A stretch of 64,000 nt of DNA from Luscinia megarhynchos. Its lineage: Eukaryota; Chordata; Aves; Passeriformes; Turdidae. Each line of letters starts with the position of its first letter. Within the stretch, counting starts at the first letter, position 1. The translations under genes were made by a program, and so were the position numbers. The notes beneath the pieces are model-generated. The model had not been told where the DNA came from. It saw nothing but the letters and a program-made list of their open reading frames with translations, and ran no database searches. The DNA is taken from positions 74,651,405 to 74,715,404 of the forward strand of contig JAPFBE010000002.1 of NCBI GenBank assembly GCA_034336665.1. Direction: 5' to 3'. This document shows positions 41,030 to 55,500 of this stretch, piece after piece.

Positions 41030-41533
41030 ATGATCTTGGAGTGAACAGTTTTTGGCAGGAAAAACCAAGGCACCAGATGCAGAACTTTTTTCTTCCCCAA
41101 GTTGTGGAAGGGAGAGGTTTTGTCCCCTCTAAAGACCGTGGGTGGAAACAGAGGGGCCATCTTCTCTTGCCCAGCTCTTGGGAGAGGTATCCAGTACCTG
41201 GAGCACCCTGGGGAGACAACCTGCCAGCAGTGCCACAGCAGAGAGAAAACATCCCTGGGACCCCACTCCAGCTGCAGCCCAGGGCTCTGGCAACTGCATT
41301 TTTTGCTTCTTGAGCTATTCTGGGATGGGCCAGGTGACACCATGGCTTTGTTGGTTCAGCCATTCCCTCTTTTGTACAATCCTTTTGCTATTATGGTTGT
41401 GTTTATTGCAGTCTCCAGTAAATTGTGACTCAATTTATAACCTCTCGTAGTATTTTTACCTCTGCTGTAAAGAATGGGGAAGTTTAAGGGGACTTAGTCT
41501 CCCTGCTGAGTTTTTAAAAACCAGCACAACACA
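41030..41533 (+). mobile_element. LTR-like fragment, 3' part (songbird ERV type)
   Basis: The segment ends in TTTTTAAAAACCAGCACAACA, matching the form of songbird LTR ends. Before that lie a GGGGAAGTTTAAGGGGACTT block and a segment reading AAATTGTGACTCAATTT then ACCTCTCGTAG, where many such LTRs carry the R/U5 border. The GC-rich portion at about 41100-41350 would be U3. The 5' border is a guess. The 102-115 codon open frames in both directions are products of this GC-rich patch, not genes. Confidence 0.45.
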
Positions 41534-44500
41534 TTACCATGAAAATTTCACTTTCCCCTATTACAGACCATTAGAATTGCAATTAATGCAAAAACAAATG
41601 CTTAACTTTGCTAATTATGTGATTAATTTAGCCATAGGTAAACTTCCTGCTTTGCAGAAAAGAGACTATTTATGTACTTAAAAGTTGAGTAGTGTCTCTC
41701 CCTTAACCTGCTCAATTAGGAAGCTTTGAATATTCAGATATTTTGCAGAAAATATAGATAAGTGTTCCATTGTCCCAGGAAGACCTTATTGTTTTTAGGA
41801 GATTTTATCTTTTCTTTTCCTCTGAATTTCAAAATTTTTGTTCAAAGACATTAATGTGCCAATTGTAACATATTTCAGAAGAGAAATAAAAAAATATATT
41901 AAAGAAATAAATATTTTGTAAAATTTAGTACAGATCTTTCACTGATGCATTAAAAAATATTTCCCATTTTTACTTCTGGACTTTTGAAAGAAGAAGCACT
42001 TTGTGAAATCTTGGTGTCATGGTGTCCTTTGTGATAGGCCTGGAAAGAGAGAATTGACTGTGAAGCATCCTAGGAGTCCTCAAAGCCCTAAATGCTTTCT
42101 TTTACTCAGGTTCTAAAAAATTAGATATTTTTGTTTCTTGCTGAACCAAAAATTAATGAATGAGTGGGTGAGTGACTCTAAACAGGAAAACAAAGCACAA
42201 CACATATAGTTAAATTTTTTGTCGAACTGAAAATTGCGCTTTCATGGTAAATGTTGGCATCCTGTGCCTTCTTTATTTTTGGTTGCAATCGAGTAGTGAG
42301 TTACTTTGTTTTTAATATATAATTCTAATTTTTATTATTTTTTAACTGACTCAGCTGGTTTCTACCATGGTTTCTGAGTAATTAGAGTACTCTGAATATT
42401 TCTGGTAAATTTAGTATTTTTCTTAAACAGATCTGCCATCTCTCATATTACTAGTCCTATCTTATAGGTGGAGAAACTTGACATACCTAGAGAAGAGGCT
42501 TGCCTTGAATGAGTCATCATTTCCCAGCAGACCAAGAAAAACAGAAAAATCTCCTGGGGTGTTGTTAGGAGCTGTACCAGTGCTCAGATCATGCACTGCC
42601 ATTCTACTGCAGCAGATCAGAGCAATGTGGCTTACCAAAACTAGGTAGCAAAATAAATTAAATCCATTCAGATATTCTGAGGTAATCTCCTTGACAGAAA
42701 TCTTGAAAATATCCCCAAGTTAAAATAAAAAAGTTAGCTTTGGCTCTTGGATTTTGATTCACATATTAGTAACCCTCAGGTTTCATATTTAAAAGAAGGA
42801 AAGAATTACTTCCACATAACCTAGAAGCTGGTTTTGGAGGAAATAAAGCTTGTTTTGCTTCCAGTCCTTTCCAAGGACCTTATTTCCTTGATCTTGTTTA
42901 ATTTGATTAGATTGTTTGCTTTTCATTCGTACCTAGTATGCAAAGCTCTTATCTCAAGCTTTAGGCTTTAGCCTTGGCATATAGTTAAGTAATCATGTAT
43001 TATAAAAGCAACAATTTAATTTTTACTTCTACAACAAAAGATGATCGAATAAGAAAATTAATATAACTTTTCCTGTCCATCAAAGACAAGGATGTGAGAA
43101 GTCACATACTTACCAAAGACATAGAGGGTAAAAAAGTTAATTTACAACAGATTGGTCTTCCAAGTCAAGGAGTAGGTTCAGAACAAATCATAGGACTTCA
43201 CATATACTGCTAAATTTTATTAAATTAAGAGAGATCTGTTCAAAGACTCTTATGATGGCATTATCAATTTTAAAAGACACTCAGAGTCTTATATTAAAAA
43301 TTACTGTATGCTGGTCCAGATATGAGCAGAGCCAGAAATGATATGGACTAAACTAAATAAGTGTCTTCCAGGCCTTATAGCAAGATGAAACAGATAAGAG
43401 GAACAAAGCATTAGAAGGATAGATATAAGTCTGGCAAAGGAGGCAAGAAAAGACCTAGAGGCTTCACCAAGGGAGCAGTCCAGTGTACACACACAACTTA
43501 ATATGAAGGGAGGAGGAAGTAAGAATAAATTTACAAGTAAAAATGCCAGAGTAAATTCAACTACTCATGGAATTCTTGGGATGTTGTCAGGGAGTTCCAG
43601 TAACCAAAATAACAACTACCAAACCTCTCCCTTTAAGTAGTTTTGTGAAATGCAAGTTGAAGCAAACTGCAAATTTCCATGGTACTTATTGGCACCCGGG
43701 TCAGCACCAGTTTCATTTGAAATGTAACAGTTTGAGGCAATTCTTGCCAAAAATCCCTGGCACCATCTGGTATCTGAACATTCTATTACAAGGTGGACTA
43801 GACAACATTATTAGAATGCTAAGTAAATTCCAAACAAAAATCAGGATGTGGTTCTATGTGCAAAAGATATCTGAGACATGAAATGCTCTATGAAAGGATG
43901 TTAAATGTTACATAAGCTCAAGGCAAGGCCTGCCTCTATCATGTATGAGGGCTAATAAACAGACAAAAGTATCATTAACCCTGGTAGTTCTTGATATGAA
44001 AATGCTTGCAGGTTACAAGTGTACCATCAGAGAAAAATATCATATATTCTTGTCCAGGTCTTATATTCTGACATTCTTACCTTTATACTTGCTTTTGACA
44101 ATTTTCAGAAATAATACAACTCTAGATAGGCTTTTGATCTGTTGAAGCATGGGCATTCTAACACTTAAAGTCAAATGTCAAATGAGGAGGAACAAGAAAA
44201 TTTCAGAATAACAAACTGAAACTGAAAATAAGAAAAAACCAATTCTGTCAGATGAGTGAAATGGGAAAATCATGACATCAAAGACTTTGTGAAGTTGCAT
44301 TTTCAACCTGAAAATACTGGAATAAACATTTAATGCTTTGATGTTGTAGGTTTTTCTTTTTTAGTCAAAGTAATTCAGAATTCTGTACTCAACTTGTTAT
44401 TGCCTTCATCATTTTTTGCCCACAAAACCATACAGGCTGGTATGAAATGTTGTGATTTGGGGAATTTTCTTCAGAATAACATTGTTTTAAAATTTATCAA

Positions 44501-47500
44501 TATTACCACGCAACTCATACAAAAAAGTAGCAAGGGCTCCAATGGAAAGTCACAGAAAGAAATCTATTTTAGTCTACACTTTATCTGAAGTGTTTTTATC
44601 ATACCAATGAAACTAGTAATTCATTAATGTAGGCTTGAAGAAAAAAAAATGTTACTATCATAAATATATATATATATACAAGTTACCTCCTAGATGTGAA
44701 GACTTCAGCCCAAATGAGCTGTCTTTGGACTTTAGTGTTTTAGCAGAAACTGATTTTAAGAATGATAACTTGCATTTCCCAGATTGATTACAAACAGTGA
44801 ACTCAACTCTAATTTCCTAGTCTTTTCTGTAGAATGATTTCTTAATGTGATGATGTCTGTTCCTGTCTTTTAAAGACCCTGATCAAGTGTTCTGAAATAT
44901 CTAGATCCAAGAATTTCTTACTTTTCCATTCATTATGAAATGCTCCCTGTACACAAGGAAATGTGTTTCTGGTGGGGGAGCCTGAATGTGCCTGTCACAG
45001 AATATCCAGGGAGATTAAATTAGTAACAGCAGAAAAGTATTCATGGGAGTCCTGCTGAATGCAAGCAAGAGATTTCTGAGAACAACTTTCCCTAAACTAA
45101 GAATTTTGAATTCAATTTTAATGTCAGGCCTCAAATTAAATTTTGTTTTAAATTTACAGGACAGAACAGGAGCTTTTTCTAGTATTCCAGCATCTCCTTA
45201 TGTTCCCCTCACTGCCTGCAATAAATAAACCACAAATCCTACCATAGGAACTGCAGCACATAAGGATGATCTTCCAGTAACACTCCTAATTCCCTTCCCA
45301 GAGTTCAAATTGGAAACCACAAAGAAAAAAAACATAAGGAACATAGGAAGGAATGTATGTGGAGAGATTATTCCAGCTTTATACACAGCGGAGGATCTCA
45401 CCAAATATAATGAAATCTGTCAGAACTTTAGAAAAATACTACTGTTAATCCCTGCATTTGTAAAACAAGATAATTAACAGGTGTACAAAGACCAGCTGAC
45501 ATACCTGGAAAGAACAATTGTTTTCTTTGTGCCTTGTGAGTGAGTTGGGGGAGATTTCTTCTAAGCCTCTTTGCTTCATTAGACATGCTGAAATTAATTT
45601 TCAGCTTTTTTTCCCTCTCACTTTTCCTGATTATATAACAACACCTGTTTAACATGGACTTTTTATGTCAAATTAATTTCAGTGTTTATTTTGCCTTTGC
45701 AACTGTGGTTTGTACAAAATGCATCCTTCCACTAAAGGTTCAACTTTGCTCTATAATTTTTATGAAGTTACTCCCTCTGACTCAACTTTTTAATCAAATG
45801 AGTTTAAGCGACATTAGAAAGTTTGTTTGAAAAAAAAAATCGTGTTTGGGACATCAAAATATATTCCATTTATTAATTTCATTTAAATTTCTTATTTTCC
45901 TACATTATGTATTTTATTTATGGAACAGAATAAATAAAAAGAATAATATTGCACTGACTTCTGGCTGCACTGAAGAAGTTGCTGTTCAGAGGTCGCTGAG
46001 TACCCACCTCTACAATGAGCAAGGTGGAACTTTGGACAGTACCTGAGATGATTTTGTTTTGGGAATCAATGCCATAAACGTTCCCACACAGTATGTTTTC
46101 AAGGCCAAATAAAGAACTACTGAGATTCATAAGTATTTTTACTGTTAGCAGTTCTACATGTTTTTGTTTGAATCTTTCAAGATGATGATACCCAATAGTA
46201 CAATATGATAAAATATCTTCATATTGTATCATTCTTCTCTGAACTGTGAGGGCTTGGTGAAACTTTGTGAGCTATGACTAAGCATACAAATCTTTTTATC
46301 TTTCTTCAGTGCAGTCTGTCAGTAGAGCATTCACTTCCTGGTCAAAACTGCAGCACAAACTCAGAACTGTTTTCTATTCCCCACACAACCCACTGAAACT
46401 TCTGCTCCCTTCGTGCCATAGAGAGGAACTGGCCATCAGTGTTTCTGCTGTGTCTGACTCTGTGTGGTGGGCAGAGGTGTGCCTGGCAAAACTGTGTTGA
46501 CGTGGGGCACTGAGCAGTGAGCTGTTGGAGGAGAGAATTGGGAGAGGATGTGCCACAGAGCTGGGGAAGGCAGAAGACAGAGACCTCCCAAAACCCAGCA
46601 GTCCAGGACAGTGTCTACAGCAAGTGTAAAATCTCCTGATGTCTTTATCTAATCTTCTGTGGCTTCAAACACTCCCAGGACACACAGGTGATGTTCAGAA
46701 ATAAAGAGGAAATTCCATAGTAATTCAGTAGCTGTATAATATAATTCTCTGAGAGACAATGTTCTGATTTCGGGTGTATGAATCATGTAACTTAAACTCT
46801 TTGATTTGCCTGAGTCTTTCACAGTTTTAGTCCACTTGCTATTTTCATGGCTGCACATACTACAGTGGTAGGAACTTTAAAAATGCAAAGTATTATGATG
46901 AAATAAAGAGAGACTCCGACTCTGAAAGTAGAACAAAAATGATAGGCATTCCTTAGAAAAAAATTGTATTTGATCATTCTTCCCTTCTCAATTATTCAAA
47001 ATAGTTTCACCTTCTCCATTCAAATTGAGTGTTCATCACAAATCTTTTTATGCCTGGTTGCATAACTTCTGTGTGCTCTGTTATGGTCAGGATTCAACAT
47101 GGAGTAAAATACAAAAGTGAGGGATTAAATCTTTATGTGGTACCCATCATGTGAATAAACTTTATTTCTGCTGTATCTGCTTAAAAATACCTTTTAAAAT
47201 CTTATTTTCTCTCCCACTTTTAACTGTTGGAATCTATTTACATTTAGAAGTCAAAGTGGGAATGTGTCAAGATCTGTCAGGAATAAAGCAATCAATGCTC
47301 TTTCAGAAAAGCATGAACACTGCCACTCCTCTATAGGGATTTGGCAGGGACTGGATAGCTGGAAAGTAAGGAGTATGGAACTTTTCCCAGCAGAATGAGC
47401 GGGTGTAAAAGAGAAGAAGTTGTTCAAGTATTATTCCATAAGTTATTCCTGTCCAAAAGAATTTCCATGTTAATTACATATTTTATGATAAGTCTTTCCT

Positions 47501-48604
47501 TTCTAGATGCATCATTGACTTTATGGAAACACTGTCAAATTCGTGTTTTTGAGAGCACTACGTAAATTTGGTTCCCTTTCTTAAAGAATCTGCTATAATT
47601 ATCATCATCATCATCATAATCTCAACTGTAGCTTTCTTTCAAAAATTCAAAACTCATTCCTTTCAAACATGTTATTTGAAGTCTCTTCTAAGCCACAGCA
47701 TTTGAAAAATATTGTTTTTTTAAATCACTTTATGTTAAGAACAGTTTCATGCAGAAATAATATGTAATAAATAGTGATTTTTTAATGACAGCTATTTAAA
47801 GATACTTTGTTCTAGGAAAATACTTAAGAGGGTTGTATTAAATCTTGTCTTGCCTTTAGCAATGTGAGCACTTGTGTTTTAAATTCCAGCTCAAAAAAAG
47901 ACCCGACTTCTAAAGAAGCCTCTCCAAGTTATTTTTTTAATGTTCCAGCAACTTGCTGTGTTTTAATCTATTCTCTTTCACTTCTCTAGTGTTTGAGTAT
48001 TGATGAACTAGACAATCTATCACAGTAGTTACAAAGAACCTCCACCCGACTCCAACACTAAAGACAAAAACCTTAACTGTTTTTGATCACCATCTGTGTG
48101 ATTTCACAGACATTAACACACCATTAATGTTACCATCAACTTACATTAACAAACAGGAGGTAGCATTATAAGAAGATAATGAGGTGATGCAATAAATCTT
48201 CCTCACACAAGTTAGATTTACTCTATTGTGACTCAGATCTTTAGCAGAAGATTGAAATGAGTTATTAAAGAAATAACACTGCATGAACTAAATTCTAAAA
48301 TCCTATTCAAGCACATAACCATGCATGTAGGAACCTTAATATATAAAATTTTAAAATAGATTTGTGTAGCTTTAATGAGACACATCAGCCACACATCTAG
48401 AAAAAAAAAGGAATGGAAAACAAAAGTAATGTTTTCCACACCATGGAAACTTCATAAACGATTCATCTCCTCTCCTAAAAACTTTCTCTCTTGAATAAAT
48501 TTCAATTATAATTTCTATACAATTTATAGTTTCCATACTATTTATCAAAATGCAGTATAGAGAAATATTCAAGATCATATTTTGTAGAAAGATTTTATTG
48601 TCAT
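41534..48604. other. AT-rich non-coding DNA with minor simple repeats
   Basis: A short (AT)n run occurs at about 44664-44678 and an (ATC)6 run near 47600-47618. A less AT-rich patch at about 46310-46640 was not assignable. Open frames are 104 codons or fewer and featureless. Confidence 0.55.
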
Positions 48605-49123
48605 GATATCACACCTGGAGTATTATGTCCAGCTCTGGAGTCACCAGCACAGGAAAGAGCTGGATCTGCTAGGGCAGGTCCAGAGGTGAGCCATGGAGAT
48701 GATTAGAGGGATGGAGCACCTCTCATATGAGGAAAGACTCAGAGTCGGGATTGAAGATTCTGGAGAAGAGAAGGCTCCAGGGAGACTTTACTCTGGCCTT
48801 TCAGTATGTGAAGGGAGCCTACAAGAAAGCTGGAAAGTGATTTTTTAAAAGCGCCCGTAGAGACAGGACAAGGGGGAATGTGTTCAAACTGAAAAAGAGT
48901 AGGTTTGGATTAGATATTAGGAAAAATTCTTTACTGTGAAGGTGGAGAGGTGCTGGAGGAGATTGCCTAGAGGAACTGCGGATATCTCCTCCCTGGAAGT
49001 GTCCAAGGCCAGGTTAGAGGGAGCTTTGAGCAACTTGGTCTAGTGGAAGGTACCTGTGTCCATGGCAGGAGGTTAGGAAGTAGATGACCTTTAAGATACC
49101 TTCCAACCCAAACCATTCTATGA
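48605..49123 (+). mobile_element. CR1 LINE, 3' end fragment
   Basis: It follows avian CR1 from a GGAGTATTATGTCCAG block, through GGAAAGAGCTGGA, GAGGAAAGACTCAGAG, GGAGAAGAGAAGGCTCC, GTGTTCAAACTGAAAAAGAG, TTGGATTAGATATTAGGAAA and CTTCCAACCCAAACC, to the terminal ATTCTATGAT. This is a 5'-truncated insertion of about 520 bp in sense orientation. It is better preserved than the other CR1 copies here, so probably younger, but has no coding capacity. Confidence 0.95.
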
Positions 49124-49404
49124 TAAAACCAAAGATGAAGTTTATATTCATGGATCAGTTTTATGGATCAGTCACTATCTCATACAGACGGCGAAAACAA
49201 GGGGAATTAAAAAGCTGGCATAAAGAAGCAAGTGATTCTACGGAATAAAAACTAACAAAATAAATCTTTATTCTTTGGATTTAAGAGCTGATCACTAGTT
49301 GTAAAGTTTCATAAAACTAAATTTACTAAAAAACAATTCAAATTATTTATTCACATGGTCTAGTGTTTTTATGAAATTTTATTTTTCAAAACATTCAATT
49401 TCAG

Positions 49405-49547
49405 ATGTTTGAGTCTTTCATCAATAACAAAATTCCGGCAACAAACTTCCAGCTATCTGAAACCATCCCACAAGGAGCAGATGTTTAATGACACTTTCAA
49501 ACATCCAGATTTATTTTCACACTACAAGCTGCCTGAAGAAAGCATCT
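49405..49547 (+). other. Exon-like open segment with splice-acceptor-like start
   Basis: An acceptor-like TTCAATTTCAG ends at 49404. The following frame stays open for about 60 codons, to a TGA at 49589-49591, with a charged, non-repetitive composition unlike neighbouring chance frames. It contains a Lys-Pro-Ser-His and an Asp-Leu-Phe-Ser-His-Tyr segment. A weak donor-like CT|GTAAAG follows at 49548. I do not recognise the peptide and have no neighbouring exon, so this may be chance or a decayed exon. Confidence 0.15.
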
Positions 49548-52500
49548 GTAAAGACCTGATAAACACATTCAGAGAAACTATCCCATTTTGACATTCCATC
49601 TTAAAAAGTTTGACAATCAAAGAGCACAAGCTGTTTCTTCTTTTCCAAAAAGAAGAAAAAATGTCTATTAAAATTCTCAATAAAATTTAAAGAATAAAGG
49701 AATAAAAAAACCTCCCATCTTTCATTAAAACTTTTAGAAACTCAAATGTACATAAATAATCTTGAACTCATTTGTTTTCCTCAGCAGTGCTCAGTTTCTC
49801 AGAGACTGCTCACTATGGTTGGGAATTTAAGCATTGATCTATACATATCTAAGCTGTCTTTGATCATGCCTTCTTGTCACAACCATATTCTGCACATAGA
49901 GCCTAGGCAGTTGCCTCATGAATAACATCATTCAAAAGTTTTATATACCAGTCTAATGCATTTAACTGATTTACCAGATCTTATCACCAGGAAAATATAC
50001 TGATTCAGTCAGTAGCTGTACTCTATACATGTTACTGTGCATTTATAAAAATTACTAGCATTATTAAAAGCTGTGCTCAGATGAAGTTTACAAATCATTA
50101 CATAACTTGACTTTTATGAAATATAAATCCTGGCCCTAGATCTCTGAGTTTCAGCAATAATCCCAAAGAGTAAATTCCCAGCTTTGACAGCACCTTTGGT
50201 TGAGTCAGGAGTCAGATGTGGCACCTTCCTCTCTTCCCTTCTGTAGAAACTGTCATTATGTTGTCTCAGCTGAATGAGTTTGCATAATAGCAAACCTGTA
50301 ACATTAGCACAAGCAGGCAGGGCTCCCAAAGGGAGACAGCAGCCCTACCATTGATCAAAAGTGAAGAAAAACTTTTCTATAGTTCTATACAGAATTAATG
50401 AACTACACAGGTCTATAAAAACCCAACAACTAAACAACAACAACAAAAAAAAAGCCGTAAATAAAAATTAAAAATTGCAAGCCTGGTTGAAGAGCCTATT
50501 CCTTTTAGACACCCCTTGCAATTGTACAAGGTTGTACAAGGTTTACCAGAGTGTGCTTCCCCATTAATAACACCCGCATTTCAAGGACATCTGTCTTTAA
50601 AGTTGCTGACTATATTGCAGGTGCACTTTTACCTTTTCTTGCCAAAACATTGTCTTGGTGGGGTTTCTCAGGCAGCCAAGAGCTCATAACCTTTTATTTC
50701 CTTTGCTTTTCAAGGAAGAGAAATACACAGTAGAGTGCTTTTTTTGTCACATCCTCTTTCTGGAGGGAAGACATGGGATTTGTCCTGGCTTCTCTCAAAC
50801 TCCCTTTGTCTCCAGCTTACTCTAACACTATTTCCCATAAAGAGATACTAGTTCACTGTCGATGCAGAAAATACTTTAAGGCATAATATTGATAATTTCT
50901 GTATGTATTTAATGTCTTCTATGCAGCTTTTTTTATCTATGCACAATCTTAACTAGAGGCTATATTTTCTATAATCCTTGAAAGTCTCTAGACTGTGTTC
51001 ATGACAAAGCAAGGAACATTAGAGTATTTTTTATTATTGTATCATTACCTGTTTCAGAGGATCCATTTACAGATAGTGTATAGCAGAAGTGCTTTCAGTA
51101 TTTCAAAAGCAGAAGTGCTTTCAATATTTCAAAATTCGAAAACACCGTGTTCCTGTCCATGAGAAAAATCACCATATTATCTGTAGATCTCATATGTAGA
51201 TATTGAAGAGTTCTATTTACAAACACAAAAGCTGCTAGTCCCAAGGTCCCTTGATTATCCCCAAGGAAGTAAACATTTTCTTGGGCTATATATCCACTGC
51301 CTTCTGTTAGTGTGTATTCCCACATGTGATTACACTCCACTTAAGAAAAACTCAAACAGAAAAGTATTTCCATTGTGGCAAATCTGTGCTAGTCTAAGCA
51401 GAAGACTCTGAAGATGTCTTGCATACATTTGTTGCAACCAAAGTGTATCTCTGTTACAGAAGAGATTATGTCTCATTTGAATAAGGAAATTTGGGACATG
51501 GAAACAGAGAGAAGCACCTGAGCATCAGCTCCATGCTGTGTTCTTCATCCTGTTCTAATAATCTTCCAGCCCATCTAACATTTGTTACAATGCATTGAGA
51601 GATTACAGACGTGTTGCATGCTTTTAAACAGCACTGATTTCAGTAGACATTCTTAAAGAGCTACACAATAACAAAAAGAGTTACTGAATTTTTTCACACA
51701 TACAGGACATGCGCCGCAAACACATGCACTGTAAAATTCTGTTTCTCTGTAAAGATGTATTCATCTATTCATAAATCGCTGAAATTACTTGTGAAGTCAA
51801 CAGATGTGTGAGCCAGAACCCAAGCCTTGCTGAAAAGACAGTTAAAGAGTGCTCCTTTCTCCAGGCACGCTTCTTTTGTATTCAGCCAACTGATTCAGAG
51901 GGGATTCTATGAGGCTGAAGAAAGCTTTTTACTCTCATTTATGCAGGCTCAGACTCTGGGAATTAGAGATACTCCTGAGACACATTTTATGATTGTTCCT
52001 TGTCTTTGGAGAAGGGGAGACAATAGGGAGCTTTAGTCTTTGAACAGATTACAAAAGTAAATCTAAATATTTTAAGGGATTCAGCTGCCATGGTAAGGAG
52101 TTACCAATTCATAAATCAAATAAAATGAAATTCCTTTTACTCTTCCATTTGCCAATTGAATGACATAGCTACACAGCACAGACATTACTGAGGTAACTTG
52201 TGTTCCTTATTCCTATCCTGTAGCCAACTGTTCTGTCTCCTGACCAAGTCTGTTAAGCACTATGCATGCTCTGAGAGGGTATAAAATCTCAGCAGACACA
52301 GATGAATACCTCACAACCCATAACTTTCTACTTTGACTTTTCAAAAATGCCAACAGGCAGTCTCTGAGAAATTATCAAGAGGAGTATTACTGCTGTAAGG
52401 CACACTTCATTTTTATTATCACATCAATATCCCTGCTTATCTTGAAACTTTCAACTAGTTTCTGTGATTAAAAAACTTTTTTTGCATTTCTGCAATTTTG

Positions 52501-55500
52501 AATTCAAAAATTCCTTTCCAAACTCTCTTTACTAGAAATGCCTATGGCCTGACCTAAAATAGTTTCTATTCTGCTTCAAGAAATATCGAATCCAACACCA
52601 TTTTTTTTTCACTCTTTATTTCCTCAAGTGCTTCTTCCATATTTGTATTCATGACTTCCTTTTGGCTTTAATTCTCTATCCTTTTCCCTGCAATTCTTAC
52701 AGATTTCACCTGTATCTCCTGCAGCTTCTCCCTAACCTCTATTACCTGGCTTATGTCCTCTCTCTCTCTCAAAAATTCTCAAAGAGGTGTGAATAAAATA
52801 CACTTTACTTATCTGCTAAACCACTCTGCAGGTTATTGGTTGGCCTATTATCCAAATTCAAACCTCTTCCTCAAACTTCTGCAAATTCCATTAGAATTTC
52901 ATGAGTCAGTATCTACCATTATGGTCTGGGATATTTTTTTTTAAACAATGTAAACTTAAATTCTGATTTGGCTACACAATGAGAAGATGATTACTTGTCA
53001 CCACTAAACCTTTCCAGTTGATATCAAGATTTCAGCTTTCCCAGCATAATGTCATGCATAAATCACATTTAATGATCCTTACCTGCATAAACATTTCTGG
53101 ATAAAAAAAAATAAAAATTTTGACAAAACTGAATTAGAAAGGGACAAATAAGCTAAATGTATAACAATAAAGCCTCTCCTCATGTCTTTATCCATCTACT
53201 CCATTACTATTTTCTCCTGAAACTTCAAACTCTTTTTAAAGCAAAGATCTTTTCTTACATATTGAGGAAGCTACAGGAGTGTTTTCAGCTTTAAAAAGGC
53301 TAATGACAATCCACATTGTAAGAATTCCTCACAGAGCTTGCAGCAGTGAGGAGCCCAAAGGGATCTCCACTGCATTGGAAACCTTTCCTACAAATTTTTA
53401 ATAATATAAGTGATGCTTTACTCAAAAAAGCATTCACTTCAAATCAATACTCTACTTGTAAAAAGATCACTTAAATGAAACCATGCAATATAGAGACTCC
53501 TGTTATTTTTAAGAACTGTGATTTCCTACAGACACAAATTATTTGAATGGTATATTATGCTTCTCTGTATGTATTATGTGGATGCATATTACAAAAAGAA
53601 AATGGACATGTAAATATGTATGTGCTGCTTATATTAAAAGTTAAACTGCTTTTCATATTGATTTAGGATTTTTGTTATTGAAATATTTTAATATCAGATA
53701 TCAATCACAGAATATGCTTCTTACATGCAGATTATTACATTTAGATAGAGGGTGCCAATATTATTTTGTTGTGATAAATGAACATCACATTTACTGGGCA
53801 GAGATTTATTTATTTTCACAAATTATATGTATGAATGGTTATATTCTAATTATTATTCTAGAAACCATCAACAATTAGTATTTCCAGCAGATTGCTTACA
53901 TTATCAATAATATCAACTTTGGCAGACTGGTTCATTTTTTCATTGTTTCCTCCTCTCCCCCCTCTCATTCTCAATCATAAAAATGGTCACCAAAACCACT
54001 GGTTTCTCCTGGGTTTATATTATTCTTTCTGAGCTGTAATGCAACTCTCTATCAGCATCACTATAAGCAAGAATATATAGTTCCTTTTTGAACGGTTCAG
54101 TAAGATAGGCTGTAGATGAGAGGAATATATGAATAAAAATGCACTTCATTCCAGCTTGCAGTCATGTTGTGGAATACAGAAGGGAAAAACTACCAGGCAA
54201 GTTTGAGGAAGTTTAGAAGAAAGTATTACTGGGCTACTTGCTGACTTTTACCTTCTCTTGATATAACTAATATCACCTAATTACCATTTTCTTGATACTG
54301 ATTCAAAGCTCATCCTGGCAGTGCTAAATTATTGTTCCTACCAAGTGCACTGCAGTTAACTTTCTAGGTGTTAGCTAAGAGCTAGTATTCCTGTAAATAT
54401 CTATAATCTTGAGAAATTGATAATTTTTCATCTTAAAAACCTCTGAAAATATGGCTATCAATAATTGTTTTCTCCAAAGTCACCTTGGTGCTTTTAGTTG
54501 CATTTCTCATGCATACCTTTCAGAAATGAAGAAAAAGTTCTCCTAATCGACAAAATTCAGTTTTCTGATAGCCATTCCTCTGTACTTGAGCAAGGCTGCT
54601 ACTGAGAAAAAATGTTCCACGTTGAGACCTGCAAAAGTCACAGAAGAAGGAATTTTTCTTAAACAAATTGCTAGTGAAAAATGGTATCTTCTCTAGAAAT
54701 AACCTGTGGTTTTACTCCCTTTGTAATGTTCTGTGTTCTAAAAAAAATAAAAATTATCTAAAATTTTCCAATTAAGTTGCAAGGCATTTCCTAATTAGAA
54801 AATATGACCTTTAAAATTTCCTAGCAGGTAGCATTCACTTGAATACTTGATTCTCTTATTTTGTTATTACCTCTTTGGTGTGCTTAGGCATTTTATTTAA
54901 CATATTTTTGGAGTTTTCTTAAAGCTTATACAGTTCAAAATGTTTTCATTTGATGTGTGAAACTGGGGAAATGGTTTAACCAGTGGGAAAAAAGACAGAT
55001 ATTAAAGTTACTGGGTTGGTGGGGAAAAGTGAAGTTTTAAGGCAAATGTGAGGTACTCTAGGATGGTTTTTTAAAGTTATGCTACAGCTTGCATAAGAAA
55101 TTTTGTTGTCTGGCATGGAAACTCCACATGTGTCAAAGTAAGCATACTCAAATACAATCAGCAATGAAGTTCTTCTTTCTTTGACACTTGCTAAATAGCA
55201 AATTTACCATTACAGAGTGAGGACAAACTTGTCCCTCTTTCAGAGAAAGGAAAGCAGCAGCTTTCTTGTTATCTAAATTGGTAATGCTCTTGAACAGCAA
55301 GGGCTTGACTGTCAGAAGAGTAGGGAACTTATAAGAAAATTTTGTGATCACTTGGAGTTTCTGAAAATCAGTCTATACCAGGTTCTAACCTAAACAGTGT
55401 TTTCATGGGCAATTTGTTTTATATTAAAAAAAAAAAAGATGAACACACACTTATTAATTTGCAGATGTCATTTTTTTGAGGAAGATGGTGTTTGGGCAAT

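Noticed and set aside
41020..41450. Overlapping 102-115 codon frames on both strands
   Set aside because: They coincide with a GC-rich LTR-like patch, conflict with each other and show no domain.
43780..43830. CR1-like 'GGTGGACTAGACAACATTAT' phrase
   Set aside because: Only a short resemblance to the CR1 tail; the surrounding sequence does not follow CR1.
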